DNA of 64,000 bases, taken from contig NZ_CP082301.1 in the NCBI RefSeq assembly GCF_019880305.1, forward strand, positions 6,510,001 through 6,574,000. The letters run 5' to 3'. Positions 8,980 to 17,462 of the stretch are shown here, one piece after another. Source of the stretch: Streptomyces decoyicus. Its GTDB lineage: Bacteria; Actinomycetota; Actinomycetes; Streptomycetales; Streptomycetaceae. A program made the position numbers and the translations under genes. Positions within the stretch are counted from its first letter, which is position 1; each line of letters starts with the position of its first letter. A model generated the notes under the pieces. It ran no database searches. It was not told the origin of the DNA and was given only the letters and a program-made list of their open reading frames with translations.

Positions 8980-9732
8980 ATGACAGACGCTTCCACTCCC
9001 GCTTCCGCACCGCAGGCACCCGCGGCGCCCGAGAAGGTTCCGCACGCCGGCAAGAAGGCCAAGGACCTCAACGAGATCATCCGCTACACCCTCTGGTCGG
9101 TGTTCAAGCTGCGCGACGTCCTCCCGGAGGACCGCGGCGGCTACGCCGAGGAGGTCGAGGAGCTGTTCGCGCAGCTCGCGGCCAAGGACGTGGTGGTCCG
9201 CGGCACCTATGACGTGTCCGGCCTGCGCGCCGACGCCGACGTGATGATCTGGTGGCACTCGGAGAGCTCGGACGCTCTCCAGGAGGCGTACAACCTCTTC
9301 CGCCGTACCCGTCTGGGCCGCGCGCTGGAGCCGGTGTGGTCGAACATGGCGCTGCACCGCCCCGCCGAGTTCAACAAGTCGCACATCCCGGCCTTCCTGG
9401 CCGACGAGCAGCCGCGCGCCTATGTGAGCGTCTACCCCTTCGTGCGCTCCTACGAGTGGTACCTCCTCCCCGACGAGGACCGGCGCCGCATGCTGGCCGA
9501 CCACGGCAAGATGGCCCGCGGCTTCCCGGACGTGCGCGCCAACACCGTGCCGTCGTTCTCGCTCGGCGACTACGAGTGGGTGCTGGCGTTCGAGGCCGAT
9601 GAGCTCTACCGCATCGTCGACCTGATGCGTCATCTGCGCGGCTCCGAGGCGCGGATGCACGTCCGCGAGGAGATCCCGTTCTACACCGGGCGCCGCAAGC
9701 CGCTCTCCGAGCTGGTCGCGGGTCTGGCGTAA
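8980..9732 (+). CDS. hemQ: Coproheme decarboxylase (HemQ/ChdC)
   Basis: A 250-residue chlorite-dismutase-fold protein that uses peroxide to decarboxylate coproheme to haem b, the last step of the Gram-positive haem route. Family features are RYTLWSVFKL at the start of the fold, GLRADADVMIWWHSE, the YVSVYPFVRSYEWYLLP segment with the catalytic Tyr, and the proximal-His region LADHGKMARGFPDVRAN. The start could be ATG 8971 or 8980; 8980 has GGA at a better distance. Either way it follows hemG by only 2-11 bp, which implies one transcript. Confidence 0.95.
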   Translation: MTDASTPASAPQAPAAPEKVPHAGKKAKDLNEIIRYTLWSVFKLRDVLPEDRGGYAEEVEELFAQLAAKDVVVRGTYDVSGLRADADVMIWWHSESSDALQEAYNLFRRTRLGRALEPVWSNMALHRPAEFNKSHIPAFLADEQPRAYVSVYPFVRSYEWYLLPDEDRRRMLADHGKMARGFPDVRANTVPSFSLGDYEWVLAFEADELYRIVDLMRHLRGSEARMHVREEIPFYTGRRKPLSELVAGLA

Positions 9733-9780
9733 CCGGACGGGCGGTGCGTCCGGCCGGGCGCGCACAGCCGCACACAGCAC

Positions 9781-9810
9781 CACGGGCCGCCCCCGAGGGG
9801 GCGGCCCGTG
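9781..9810. terminator. Bidirectional terminator between hemQ and the TAP-type peptidase
   Basis: A perfect 14-bp inverted repeat (CACGGGCCGCCCCC and its complement) with a 2-base centre. It sits between the convergent hemQ stop (9732) and the peptidase stop (9827). The stem is very GC-rich and there is no U-tract, as is usual in Streptomyces. Confidence 0.8.
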
Positions 9811-9826
9811 GCATGTGCGGTCCCGG

Positions 9827-11515
9827 TTACTTCCCCGGCAGCGCGTGCTGCGCCCGGGTCGCCTGCTGGCCCGGCACCGGCTCCGCCCGCGGCCCGCAGT
9901 ACACCCGGTGCGCCGGGATCTTGCCGCGCAGCAGATACGCCTCGGCGTACTTGTTCACGCAGGCGTTGTCACCGAACGCGATGCCGTGGGTGCCCGACCT
10001 GTTCTCGGTCACCAGCGAGGAGCCGGGCAGCCGCCGCTGGAGCTCCAGTGCTCCCCGGTACGGCGTTGCCGCGTCCCGCTCGGCCGCCAGCAGCAGCACC
10101 GGCGGCAGCGCGCCGGGCTCGGTGTGGATGTCGAGCGGACCGCGCGGCCCGTGGAGCGCCTCGTCGAACTCGGTCGAGGCCGCACGGCCGGCGACCTCGG
10201 CCAGGTCCGCTCCGCCGGCGTGGCCGTCCGCCCGGTGCACCGCGGCGTCGAGCTCGGCCGCGGCGGTCTGCGTCCGGTCGGGCCAGAAGGCGCACGGCAG
10301 GTTCATCCACGCGTTGTCCCAGGTCTCGAACGGCGCGATCCGGGCGATCTCCGTGTTGTCCCGGTCCCAGGTCCGCCAGTCGTGCGGCCAGCGCGCGTCA
10401 TTGCACTCCACGGCGGTGTAGACGGCGTTGCTGTTCTCCTCGGCCTTGGCACCGCCGGAGCGCGGCATGGCCTGGGCGCTCAGCGGCTTGGGGTCGCCGT
10501 GCAGATACCCCGAGAGCGCCTCGGCGCGCATCGGCCAGAAGGCGTCGTTGTAGCCGGTCTTGAGGAACGCGGACTGGAGCTGGCCGGCGCCGATCTTCCC
10601 GTTGAGCGGATGGTGGCGCAGCTTGTTCGCGGCCGAGTCGTAGGCGTGCTGCACCGCCCGCACGGTCGTGCCGAGGTGGTAGTGGCTGTTGTGCCGGGCG
10701 GTCCAGCGCAGGAAGTCGCTCCAGCGGCGCTGGAAGGAGACGTCCTGGTCGAGGTTGTTGCGGTACCAGATCTGCCGGGGCGCGGGATTGACGACACTGT
10801 CGAAGAGCATCCGCCGGACGTGGCCGGGGAAGAGCGTCGCATAGACCGCGGCGAAGTACGTCCCGTACGAGGCGCCCATGAAATTCAGCTTCTTCTCGCC
10901 GAGCGCGGCCCGCAGCATGTCCAGATCGCGGGCGTTGTTGACGGAGTTGTAGTAGGGCAGGTCCGCGCCTGCCCGGCGGACGCAGCCGCGGGCATACTCC
11001 CTGGCCTCGGCCGCCTTCCGGCGCTTGAAGGCCGCATCGGGGTGGGTCCGGCTGTCGGTGGGCGCCTTGGCGAACTCCTTGGGGTCCTGGCACGACAGCG
11101 GCGCCGAGCGGCCCACGCCGCGTGGCGCATAGCCCACGAAGTCGTAGGCGCGGGCCAGTTTGTTCCACTTGGGGAGCCCGCCGTAGAGCGGGAACTCCAT
11201 GCTGGACGCGCCGGGGCCGCCGGGGTTGAAGACCAGGGAACCCTGCCGCTCGCCGCGCGCGGTGGCCCGGGCCCGGCTGACGGTCAGGTGGATCTTCTTG
11301 CCGTCGGGGCGCGCATAGTCGAGGGGAACGGTGAGCCTGCCGCACTCGACGGTCGACGGCAGATGCTCCACCGGTGCGCAGCGGCCGAAGCCGAGGCGGT
11401 GCGCAACGGGTGCGGGTGGCGCTGCGGTGGCCCCCGTGGCGCCGCCTGCCGGGGCAGTGGCGAGGGCGGTCACCAACAGCGACCCGATGGTGCCGTACAA
11501 CGCAAGTGCTCTCAC
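9827..11515 (-). CDS. Secreted alpha/beta hydrolase, tripeptidyl aminopeptidase (TAP/Slp) family
   Basis: A 562-residue protein with an N-terminal secretion signal (VRALALYGTIGSLLVTALAT, then Ala/Gly-rich). The GTG at 11515 was chosen because GGGA lies at normal distance and the signal peptide starts there. An oxyanion-type FNPGGPGASS near residue 100, the nucleophile S216 in GASYGT, a later ERDAATP Asp region and GTHGIAFGDN with the His complete the hydrolase set. A TAP-type C-terminal domain with Cys residues (NACVNKYAEAYLL) is present. Relatives remove tripeptides from secreted proteins or process propeptides outside the cell. It is convergent with hemQ and lies just downstream of the TIGR04222/MNIO operon on the same strand, 84 bp away. 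Confidence 0.9.
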   Translation of the reverse strand: MRALALYGTIGSLLVTALATAPAGGATGATAAPPAPVAHRLGFGRCAPVEHLPSTVECGRLTVPLDYARPDGKKIHLTVSRARATARGERQGSLVFNPGGPGASSMEFPLYGGLPKWNKLARAYDFVGYAPRGVGRSAPLSCQDPKEFAKAPTDSRTHPDAAFKRRKAAEAREYARGCVRRAGADLPYYNSVNNARDLDMLRAALGEKKLNFMGASYGTYFAAVYATLFPGHVRRMLFDSVVNPAPRQIWYRNNLDQDVSFQRRWSDFLRWTARHNSHYHLGTTVRAVQHAYDSAANKLRHHPLNGKIGAGQLQSAFLKTGYNDAFWPMRAEALSGYLHGDPKPLSAQAMPRSGGAKAEENSNAVYTAVECNDARWPHDWRTWDRDNTEIARIAPFETWDNAWMNLPCAFWPDRTQTAAAELDAAVHRADGHAGGADLAEVAGRAASTEFDEALHGPRGPLDIHTEPGALPPVLLLAAERDAATPYRGALELQRRLPGSSLVTENRSGTHGIAFGDNACVNKYAEAYLLRGKIPAHRVYCGPRAEPVPGQQATRAQHALPGK

Positions 11516-11599
11516 TGGCCGTCCCTTCGTGTGTGCATACAAAAGGGATAGTTGGGGCGGCGATTGTCGATGTAAAGCACCTGGCACCGGTGTCGGAGG

Positions 11600-12388
11600 C
11601 TATGCCCCGGAAGAGTGGAGCGCGGCGCGCAACGTGGGGTCGGTGAGGGCTACGGGGCCACGGAGAGCGAAAGAGGTGAGTGAGGCAGGAGCGGCGGGGG
11701 AGTCGGAAGTGCTGGGCAGTTGCCGTTCGCCCGCTTGGGTGGCCCAGTTGCTGTACGGGTGGAGCTCGAAGCGGGCCACGGCCCAGGTGCCGAGGGTGAG
11801 GATCAGCGGGAGCGTGAACCAGGCCAGGAGCGGCCCGTGGTCCGCACCGGACGCCGCCGTCCCGTAGGAGGCGGCGGCGGACAGCGGAACCAGGAGGGCG
11901 GCGCCCTGTACCAGGCGGACGGCGGTGGCGATGCCCGGGCGGGCCGCGGCGGGCAGCGCCAGCCCGTCGGTCACCAGCCGGTCGGCCACCTCCCGCACCG
12001 CGTCCTCGCCGGCCAGGGCGTCCCGTATCGCCGGTATGCGGCGCTGCCCTTCGGGCCCTATGGCGCTCAGCGTGGCGCGCTCGACGGCGTCCTTGCCGAC
12101 CGGGTCGACGACGGTGGCCCAGCCGGTGTCGGCGAGCAGCAGCCGCCGTTGCTGGGCCATCAGCACCAGGACCAGATCCGCGAGCCGGTGCGGGCCGCCG
12201 GAGAGGTAGGCCATCTCGTAGAGGGTCAGCCCGGGGCGGTGGCCCCCGTCGGCCGGATCCGGGACGGCCCCGGGCGACGCCTCCGGGGCCGGGCGGGTGG
12301 TGCGCGCGGCGGCGACCGCGGCACGGCAGAGGAGCGCACAGGAAAGCACCGCCGCAGCCGAGGCGATGAGGAAGAAAAGGAGCCACAT
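11600..12388 (-). CDS. TIGR04222 domain membrane protein without Cys tail
   Basis: A 262-residue membrane protein. The N-terminus is a hydrophobic helix (MWLLFFLIASAAAVLSCALL). A cytoplasmic TIGR04222 domain follows, with the family-like YEMAYLSGGPHRLADLVLVLM. Two further hydrophobic stretches lie near residues 165-205. The C-terminus (after about 215) is Ser/Pro/Ala-rich and, unlike its upstream paralogue, has no cysteines. It is the last gene of the leftward MNIO operon, 75 bp after the Cys-tailed paralogue, and may be a partner or an ancillary membrane component. Function unknown. Confidence 0.8.
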   Translation of the reverse strand: MWLLFFLIASAAAVLSCALLCRAAVAAARTTRPAPEASPGAVPDPADGGHRPGLTLYEMAYLSGGPHRLADLVLVLMAQQRRLLLADTGWATVVDPVGKDAVERATLSAIGPEGQRRIPAIRDALAGEDAVREVADRLVTDGLALPAAARPGIATAVRLVQGAALLVPLSAAASYGTAASGADHGPLLAWFTLPLILTLGTWAVARFELHPYSNWATQAGERQLPSTSDSPAAPASLTSFALRGPVALTDPTLRAALHSSGA

Positions 12389-12463
12389 GGCCGTGGTTCT
12401 ACGGGATCAGTACAAAAACGGCCACAAAATTTCTCACCATGCGGGCGCCACGGGTGCCGGCCC

Positions 12464-13435
12464 TCAGCCCCCGCCGCAGCCGCCGCCCCCGCAGCTCGAA
12501 CCGCCGCCGCAGCTCGAACCACCCCCGCACGACGAGCCGCTGCCGCAGGACGCACCGCTGCTGCCGCAGCCGGACCCGGAACCGCCGTCGGAGGAGCCGC
12601 ACCAGGAACCGCCGTCGCTCCCCGAGCCGCCCCCACCGTCACCGGACGAGGAACCGCCGCCCGATGCGGCGGCCGTGGCCCGCTGCGCCTCGTCGAACTG
12701 CTGCCGCAGCAACTCGTCCGCGATCAGCGCCGTACCGCCGAGCGCCACCACCAGCGCGGCCGGCTGCCAGGCCCCGCCCACGCCGCCGCCGGCGGAGCGG
12801 GCCGCCTTCGCGGAGCGCAGGGCGAACGAACCCGCCTTCGTGATCCGGCGGGTGAACACCTTCCCGCAGAGTCCCCCCACGAAGAGACCACCGATCACCG
12901 CGGGGAGCGTCCGGAGGACCGGCGGCGGCCCGGACGGAACGTCACCGACGAAGGACAGCAGCAGCGCGACGAAGAAGAGCACCACGCAGGCCGTCCGCTG
13001 GACGCCCGCCAACCGGCGCCACCCCCGGCCGAGCTCCGGACGCCGCATCAGACCGCGGGCCGCCAGCCGGTCACCGACCCCCTGGACCGCCGGGCTGCGC
13101 ATCGCCGTGGCGCGCAGCACGGCCAGACCGCCGCCCGGTGTCCGGGCGATGGCGTCCAGTACGGCCGCCTCGACCGCGTCGTGGGCGAAGGCCTGCCGTA
13201 CGGTCACCACTCCCGGGCCGCCCACCGCCAGCCGGCCGTCCTCGTGCATTCCGGCGATCGCGGCGTCCACCACCCGGCCGGGCCCGCCGGCGAGGAACGC
13301 CGTCTCCCACACCTCGTGTACCAGGGCGTCCTTCCGCCGGACGGACGGCGTCCGCAAACGGACCCGAGCCGCGCCGAAGAGGAGCACCGACGAGGAGGCG
13401 CCGACCCCCAGATACACCCACGGGACGAAGGACAT
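12464..13435 (-). CDS. TIGR04222 membrane protein with C-terminal Cys/Gly/Ser repeat tail (candidate MNIO substrate)
   Basis: A 323-residue protein. The start is ATG 13435 behind a strong GGAGGTG. It has an N-terminal hydrophobic helix, a TIGR04222 domain (VWETAFLAGGPGRVVDAAI), two central membrane helices (VLFFVALLLSFVG and a second around residues 178-190) and then a Gly/Ser linker. The last 47 residues carry seven cysteines at 279, 290, 297, 303, 309, 315 and 320. Three of these are in consecutive SSCGGG-like repeats before the final CGGG. TIGR04222 proteins are known for low-complexity Cys/Gly tails. Its start is 5 bp past the stop of the SCO6045-like gene, which overlaps the DUF692/MNIO gene. 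MNIO enzymes modify cysteines of peptide substrates, so this tail is the likely target; that is inference. Confidence 0.82.
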   Translation of the reverse strand: MSFVPWVYLGVGASSSVLLFGAARVRLRTPSVRRKDALVHEVWETAFLAGGPGRVVDAAIAGMHEDGRLAVGGPGVVTVRQAFAHDAVEAAVLDAIARTPGGGLAVLRATAMRSPAVQGVGDRLAARGLMRRPELGRGWRRLAGVQRTACVVLFFVALLLSFVGDVPSGPPPVLRTLPAVIGGLFVGGLCGKVFTRRITKAGSFALRSAKAARSAGGGVGGAWQPAALVVALGGTALIADELLRQQFDEAQRATAAASGGGSSSGDGGGGSGSDGGSWCGSSDGGSGSGCGSSGASCGSGSSCGGGSSCGGGSSCGGGGCGGG

Positions 13436-13440
13436 CGCGC

Positions 13441-13992
13441 TCACCTCCGGTGCAGGGCGAGCCGGATGGCACGAGCCATACGGGCCACGGGCCGTGCTGA
13501 CGGCGGCCTGGGGCCGGCCCGATCCCGCCACCAGCGCGTCAACTGCTGCCGCGCGGCCGGGTCTTCGGGGCGCCCCTGGGCCAGCAGATGCGCCGCGAAG
13601 TCCAGGGCGTCCTGGCGGTAGCCGCCGCTCATGGGCCGGTGCCGCGCATAACCGAGGAACGCGGCCCGGTAGCCGGCGCCGAGGATCTCGGGCAGCTCGG
13701 GCGCGACCTTGGCGACGACCGCGGCCCGCTTGGCGGTCAGCGCCCGGCTCTGCACCCGCAGCCGCGTGCGGTCGAAGCCCTCGGGGGCCGGCGTCCCGGC
13801 GACCAGCGCGGACAGCAGCGCGGTCTGCGCCAGCGCCAGCCGCTGCCGGGCGGCCTCGGTGCCCTCGGCCGGGTCGCCGCCCGCGCCGCTGCCCGTCACC
13901 GTGTCGGGCGCCGGGTCAGGGACGGGCGCCGTGTCCCGCCGGGTGCGGACGCCCGGCGCGGTCTCCGGCGCCGCTTCAGACCGCTTGGGCAT
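13441..13992 (-). CDS. SCO6045-like protein, probable MNIO partner
   Basis: A 183-residue soluble protein. The first ~45 residues are Pro/Asp/Gly-rich and look disordered. A helical C-terminal domain follows (RQRLALAQTALLSALVAG, then APEGFDRTRL and the AKRAAVVAKVAPEL region), which I recognise as the SCO6045-like C-terminal domain. Its ATG lies inside the end of the DUF692 gene (17-nt overlap), so the two are translationally coupled. Other MNIO enzymes (MbnB, TglH, BufB) depend on a small coupled partner that delivers the precursor peptide. This gene has the position and size for that role, though no enzymatic motif can be seen. Confidence 0.75.
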   Translation of the reverse strand: MPKRSEAAPETAPGVRTRRDTAPVPDPAPDTVTGSGAGGDPAEGTEAARQRLALAQTALLSALVAGTPAPEGFDRTRLRVQSRALTAKRAAVVAKVAPELPEILGAGYRAAFLGYARHRPMSGGYRQDALDFAAHLLAQGRPEDPAARQQLTRWWRDRAGPRPPSARPVARMARAIRLALHRR

Positions 13993-14818
13993 GGCGGGCC
14001 TCCTTCAGCACGGTGCGTATCGCATCGAGTTCACCGGCCAGCTCCCCGCCCTCGGGGAAGTCCTCGTCCCGCTCCAGCAGCACACCGGGCGGGGTGGTCC
14101 GGGCACACAGCTCGGCGAGGACGTCCAGCACCGGCCGGGTCACCGGGTGGGCATGGCTGTCGTGCCACACCCCGTCCCGCTCCACACCGCCCGCGATATG
14201 GACGTACGCAAGGGCCTCGATCGGCAGCTCGTCCAGGGCGACCGCAGGGTCCTCGCCCCGGTTGATGTGGTTGGTGTGGAGGTTGGCGACATCGATGAGC
14301 AGCCGCACCCCGGTCCGCTCGACGAGTCCGGTCAGGAACTGCCCCTCGGTCAGCTCCTCGCCCGGCCAGTTGATGAGGGCGGCGATGTTCTCCAGCGCCA
14401 GCGGCACCGGCAGCGCGTCCTGGGCGATGCGTACGTTCGCGCACAGCACGTCCAGCGCGTCACGGGTGCGCGGTACGGGCAGCAGATGCCCGGCCTCCAT
14501 GCGCGGGGAGGCGGTGAGCGGACCGCCGGCCCGGACGAAGGCGATGTGCTCGGTGACCAGCGGTGCGCCCAGCATCTCGGCGCGCTCGGCGAGGGCGGCC
14601 AGCCGGCCGGAGTCCGGGCGGTCGGCGCCGCCGAGGCCGAGTGAGACTCCGTGCGGGATGACGGTCGTGCCGCGCTCGCGCAGCTCCTCCAGGGCATGCG
14701 GCAGATGGTCGGCGCAGAGGTTCTCCGCCACCACCTCGACCCAGTCCACCCCGGGCAGCTCCGCGATTTCCGCGGCGATTTCCGGCCGCCAGCCGATCCC
14801 CGTACCAAGGCGCTCCAT
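13976..14818 (-). CDS. DUF692 family multinuclear non-haem iron-dependent oxidase (MNIO)
   Basis: A 280-residue TIM-barrel protein of the DUF692/UPF0276 family, to which MbnB, TglH, ChrH and BufB belong. These use two or three iron ions to oxidise Cys or backbone atoms of RiPP precursors. Likely metal ligands, in order: E32 (AEN), H56 (PHGVSLGLGG), E90-H91 (TEHIAF), E143-N144 (LENIAAL), D176 and H181 (DVANLHTNH), H207 (YVHIAGG), H222 and H224 (SHAH), E249 (LLERDED). All positions expected for the family appear filled, so it should be active. The start ATG 14818 follows a GGGGAG. It heads the four-gene leftward operon. Confidence 0.88.
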   Translation of the reverse strand: MERLGTGIGWRPEIAAEIAELPGVDWVEVVAENLCADHLPHALEELRERGTTVIPHGVSLGLGGADRPDSGRLAALAERAEMLGAPLVTEHIAFVRAGGPLTASPRMEAGHLLPVPRTRDALDVLCANVRIAQDALPVPLALENIAALINWPGEELTEGQFLTGLVERTGVRLLIDVANLHTNHINRGEDPAVALDELPIEALAYVHIAGGVERDGVWHDSHAHPVTRPVLDVLAELCARTTPPGVLLERDEDFPEGGELAGELDAIRTVLKEARHAQAV

Positions 14819-15038
14819 GGCTCCCCCTCTCGCTCCGTGGTGTGGGTACTCATGGCCCCGGTACGACACACCGAACCCTGGAGCGGACGAGTTCAGAGGT
14901 TGATTTGAGCTTCCTCCACGACGTCGCGGGTCCGCTCGGCGGCTCGGCACGACGGGGGCGCGGGCGCGCGGAACCCCCTCGGGAAGCACCTCGCCGCGGT
15001 GGCCCGATCCGGCCGGGGCCCGGCGCCCGGCGGGCACC

Positions 15039-16004
15039 TCAGCGGCCCTCCATGGCCGAGCCCCCTGGCGCCTGAAGAGTCCGGCGCACGGCGTCGCGGA
15101 GCCAGTGGTGGCCTCCGTCGGCTGCGTGGCGGGGGTGCCATGCCATGCCGACCGTCAGCGGCGGCAGGGACAGGGGGATGTCGAGGAGGCGCAGGCCGAG
15201 GGTGGTGGCGGGGTCGGTGAGGGGGGAGGGGGCGGCGCCGGGGAGTGCGGTGGGGATGAGGCAGACGACATCACTGCGCGCGGCGAGGGTCATCGCGGCC
15301 AGGTGGCTGGGGAGGACGGCCGCGACCCGCCGGTGGAGGTTCCGCTCGGCCAGGGCGGTGTCCAGGGGGCCGGTGAACCGGCCGCGGCGGCTCACCACGA
15401 CGTGTTCGGCGGCAGCGAGCCGGTCCGGGGTCAGGGTCCCTTCGGCTAGGGGGTGGCCGGGCCGGACGGCCGCCGCCATCCGGAGGGTGACCAGCTCTTC
15501 GACCTGGGTCTCGGGGTCGACGTGGTCGATGGACCCGACCTCCAGGTCGATCCGGCCCTCGCGCAGGGCCGGTCCGGCTTCCAGCTCCTCGGCCCGGAAC
15601 CGCAACGAAACCCCTGGCGCCTCCTGCCGGGCCAGCCGCAGCAGCCCGGGGGCGAGTGCCGCGCCGACCAGGTCGGCCGTCTGGAGGGTGAAGGTGCTGC
15701 GCAGGGCAGCGGGGTCGACGCCGCTGCCGGGAGCGAGCAGTGCTCCGAGGCGGCGCACCACCGCGGCTGTCTCCTCGCGCAGGGCCTGGGCGCGGGGAGT
15801 GGGAACCATGGTCTGGCCGGCCCGGACCAGGAGGGGGTCCTGGAGGATGCGCCGGAGGCGGGCGAGGGTGCGGCTCATGGCGGCGGGGGACGTGTGCAGG
15901 CGGGCGGCGGCGCGGGTGACGCTCTGCTCGGCCAGCAGGGCGTCCAACGCGACGGCGAGATTGGCGTCGATGACAGGGTCAGGACTGCTGCTCAAGTGCG
16001 TCAT
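15039..16004 (-). CDS. LysR family transcriptional regulator
   Basis: A 321-residue regulator. The N-terminal winged HTH (LAVALDALLAEQSVTRAAAR, then LHTSPAAMSRTLARLR) is clear, followed by the periplasmic-binding-like effector domain (TADLVGAALAPGLLRLA onward). The N-terminus starts 15-20 residues earlier than the shortest LysR proteins. It is divergent from the NmrA-like gene with a 104-bp intergenic region, the classic layout for LysR control of the neighbouring gene; the inducer is unknown. It is not part of the MNIO operon, which begins 221 bp downstream in the same direction. That gap is GC-rich and holds nothing I recognise. Confidence 0.9.
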   Translation of the reverse strand: MTHLSSSPDPVIDANLAVALDALLAEQSVTRAAARLHTSPAAMSRTLARLRRILQDPLLVRAGQTMVPTPRAQALREETAAVVRRLGALLAPGSGVDPAALRSTFTLQTADLVGAALAPGLLRLARQEAPGVSLRFRAEELEAGPALREGRIDLEVGSIDHVDPETQVEELVTLRMAAAVRPGHPLAEGTLTPDRLAAAEHVVVSRRGRFTGPLDTALAERNLHRRVAAVLPSHLAAMTLAARSDVVCLIPTALPGAAPSPLTDPATTLGLRLLDIPLSLPPLTVGMAWHPRHAADGGHHWLRDAVRRTLQAPGGSAMEGR

Positions 16005-16108
16005 TCCATTTCAGGCAATTATCCCGTGCTGAAGTTCCCATTGTGGCAACACGGCGGTCCTCCACAGGATGAGGGACGTACCGATCCGGCACGACCCCTG
16101 AGGTTTTC

Positions 16109-17002
16109 ATGATCGTCATCACTGCTCCCACCGGGAACATCGGCCGCCATCTGCTGCCCCTGCTCCTGGAGTCCGCCCCCGCCCATGACGAGGAAGTGCG
16201 CGTGGTCGTGCGCGACCCCGCCCGGCTTCCCGACGCGGTGCGCGAACGCGTCGAGGTGATCACCGGCTCGCACGGCGACGCCGGGGTCGTCGACCGGGCC
16301 TTCGAGGGGGCGGACGCCGTGTTCTGGCTCGTCCCCCCGGACGCCTCCCTGGCCCCGGAGGACGCCTACTGCGGCTTCACCCGCCCCGCCGCGAAGGCCC
16401 TCGCCGCGCACGGCGTCGGTCACGTCGTCGGCGTCTCCGCGCTCGGCCGCGGCACCCCGCTCGCCGACCGCGCGGGACTCGTCACCACTTCCCTCGCCAT
16501 GGACGACCTCATCGCCGACACCGGAGTCGCCTACCGGGCCCTGGCCAACCCGTCCTTCTTCGAGAACCTCCTGGAGGAAGCCGACTCGATCCGCGAGAAG
16601 GGCGTCTTCACCGACGTCGTCGACGCCGACCGCAGGGCTCCCCTCGTCGCCGTCGCCGACATCGCGGCCGTCGCCGTCGGCCTCCTGCTGGAGCGGTCGT
16701 GGACCGGCAGGGACAGCGTCCCGGTCCTCGGGCCGCAGGACCTGTCCCCCAACGACCTGGCCCGCATCATGACCGAGCAGCTCGGGCGCCCCGTCCGATA
16801 CGAACGCCGGCCGCTCGACGAGCTGTACACCACCCTCGTCGGCTACGGCCTCAACGAGGCGTTCGCCCGGGGCATCGCCGACATGAAGCGGGCCAAGGAC
16901 GAGGGCCTCGACGCGGGCGTCGCCCGCACCCCGGACACCGCCTCCCGCACCACGTTCGCGCAGTGGTGCGCCCGGACCCTCAAGCCGGCCGTCCTCTCCT
17001 GA
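16109..17002 (+). CDS. NAD(P)H-binding NmrA-like protein
   Basis: A 297-residue Rossmann protein beginning at ATG 16109. The nucleotide motif is VITAPTGNIGRHLLPLL at the very N-terminus, followed by a redox-sensor-like fold (VVRDPARLPDAVRERVEV, then ADAVFWLVPPD). It lacks the SDR catalytic YxxxK, as in NmrA/HSCARG-type proteins that sense or bind NAD(P)H rather than act as classical dehydrogenases. It is followed by the darcynin gene and divergent from a LysR regulator, so the pair is probably one regulated unit. Substrate unknown. Confidence 0.85.
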   Translation: MIVITAPTGNIGRHLLPLLLESAPAHDEEVRVVVRDPARLPDAVRERVEVITGSHGDAGVVDRAFEGADAVFWLVPPDASLAPEDAYCGFTRPAAKALAAHGVGHVVGVSALGRGTPLADRAGLVTTSLAMDDLIADTGVAYRALANPSFFENLLEEADSIREKGVFTDVVDADRRAPLVAVADIAAVAVGLLLERSWTGRDSVPVLGPQDLSPNDLARIMTEQLGRPVRYERRPLDELYTTLVGYGLNEAFARGIADMKRAKDEGLDAGVARTPDTASRTTFAQWCARTLKPAVLS

Positions 17003-17076
17003 CGACGCACCACCCGGTCATCGCACACAAGATGCCCACCGCACCAGAACGATCCACCACTTCGGAGGCACCCGTC

Positions 17077-17442
17077 ATGCCCGCTGAGGAAACCGCCCCG
17101 CCGGTCACCGCGTTCATGCTCATCAAGACCAAGCCCGAGTGGCTCGCCATGACCCCCCAGGAACGGGTGAACGCCTTCGTCACCCAGGTGATCCCCGCGA
17201 TCAAGGCCAAGACCACCGGCGTCCGGTCACGCTTCTACGACACGGAGTTCTACTCCACCCGCGTCACCGACGTCTGGGTCTGGGAAGCCGACGACCACGA
17301 CGCCTACCAGCTCCTCATCGACGCGCTGCGCGAAACCCCGTTCTGGGACCGCTACTTCGAGGTCGTCGATCTCCTCGTCGGCACCGAGAACGGCTACGCC
17401 CGCACCTACGGCCTCGACCCCGTCGCCACCCTAACCACCTGA
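17077..17442 (+). CDS. Darcynin family protein
   Basis: A 121-residue protein. Start ATG 17077 has GGAGG eight bases upstream. The sequence (FMLIKTKPEWLAMTPQERV, later VRSRFYDTEFYSTRVTD, then WEADDHDAYQLLIDALRETP) matches the small darcynin family, which has a ferredoxin-like alpha/beta barrel look and no known function. No signal peptide and no cysteines. It lies 74 bp after the NmrA-like gene on the same strand, and the two are often neighbours of LysR regulators in actinobacteria as I recall. A dimeric alpha-beta-barrel role in small-molecule handling is only a guess. Confidence 0.8.
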   Translation: MPAEETAPPVTAFMLIKTKPEWLAMTPQERVNAFVTQVIPAIKAKTTGVRSRFYDTEFYSTRVTDVWVWEADDHDAYQLLIDALRETPFWDRYFEVVDLLVGTENGYARTYGLDPVATLTT

Positions 17443-17462
17443 TACCCCGCCCGCCCCGCGAT

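Noticed and set aside
6011..9019. A 1002-codon open frame on the minus strand, and a 1000-codon plus-strand frame at 6730-9732
   Set aside because: Both are shadows of thiolase, hemG and hemQ in high-GC DNA. They are Arg/Gly/Ala-rich without any domain, and the real genes have clear motifs in other frames.
12464..14818. Membrane protein plus DUF692 read as a methanobactin cluster
   Set aside because: There is no short precursor peptide, no MbnC and no TonB or MATE exporter. The Cys repeats are on a TIGR04222 membrane protein, so a methanobactin call is not supported.
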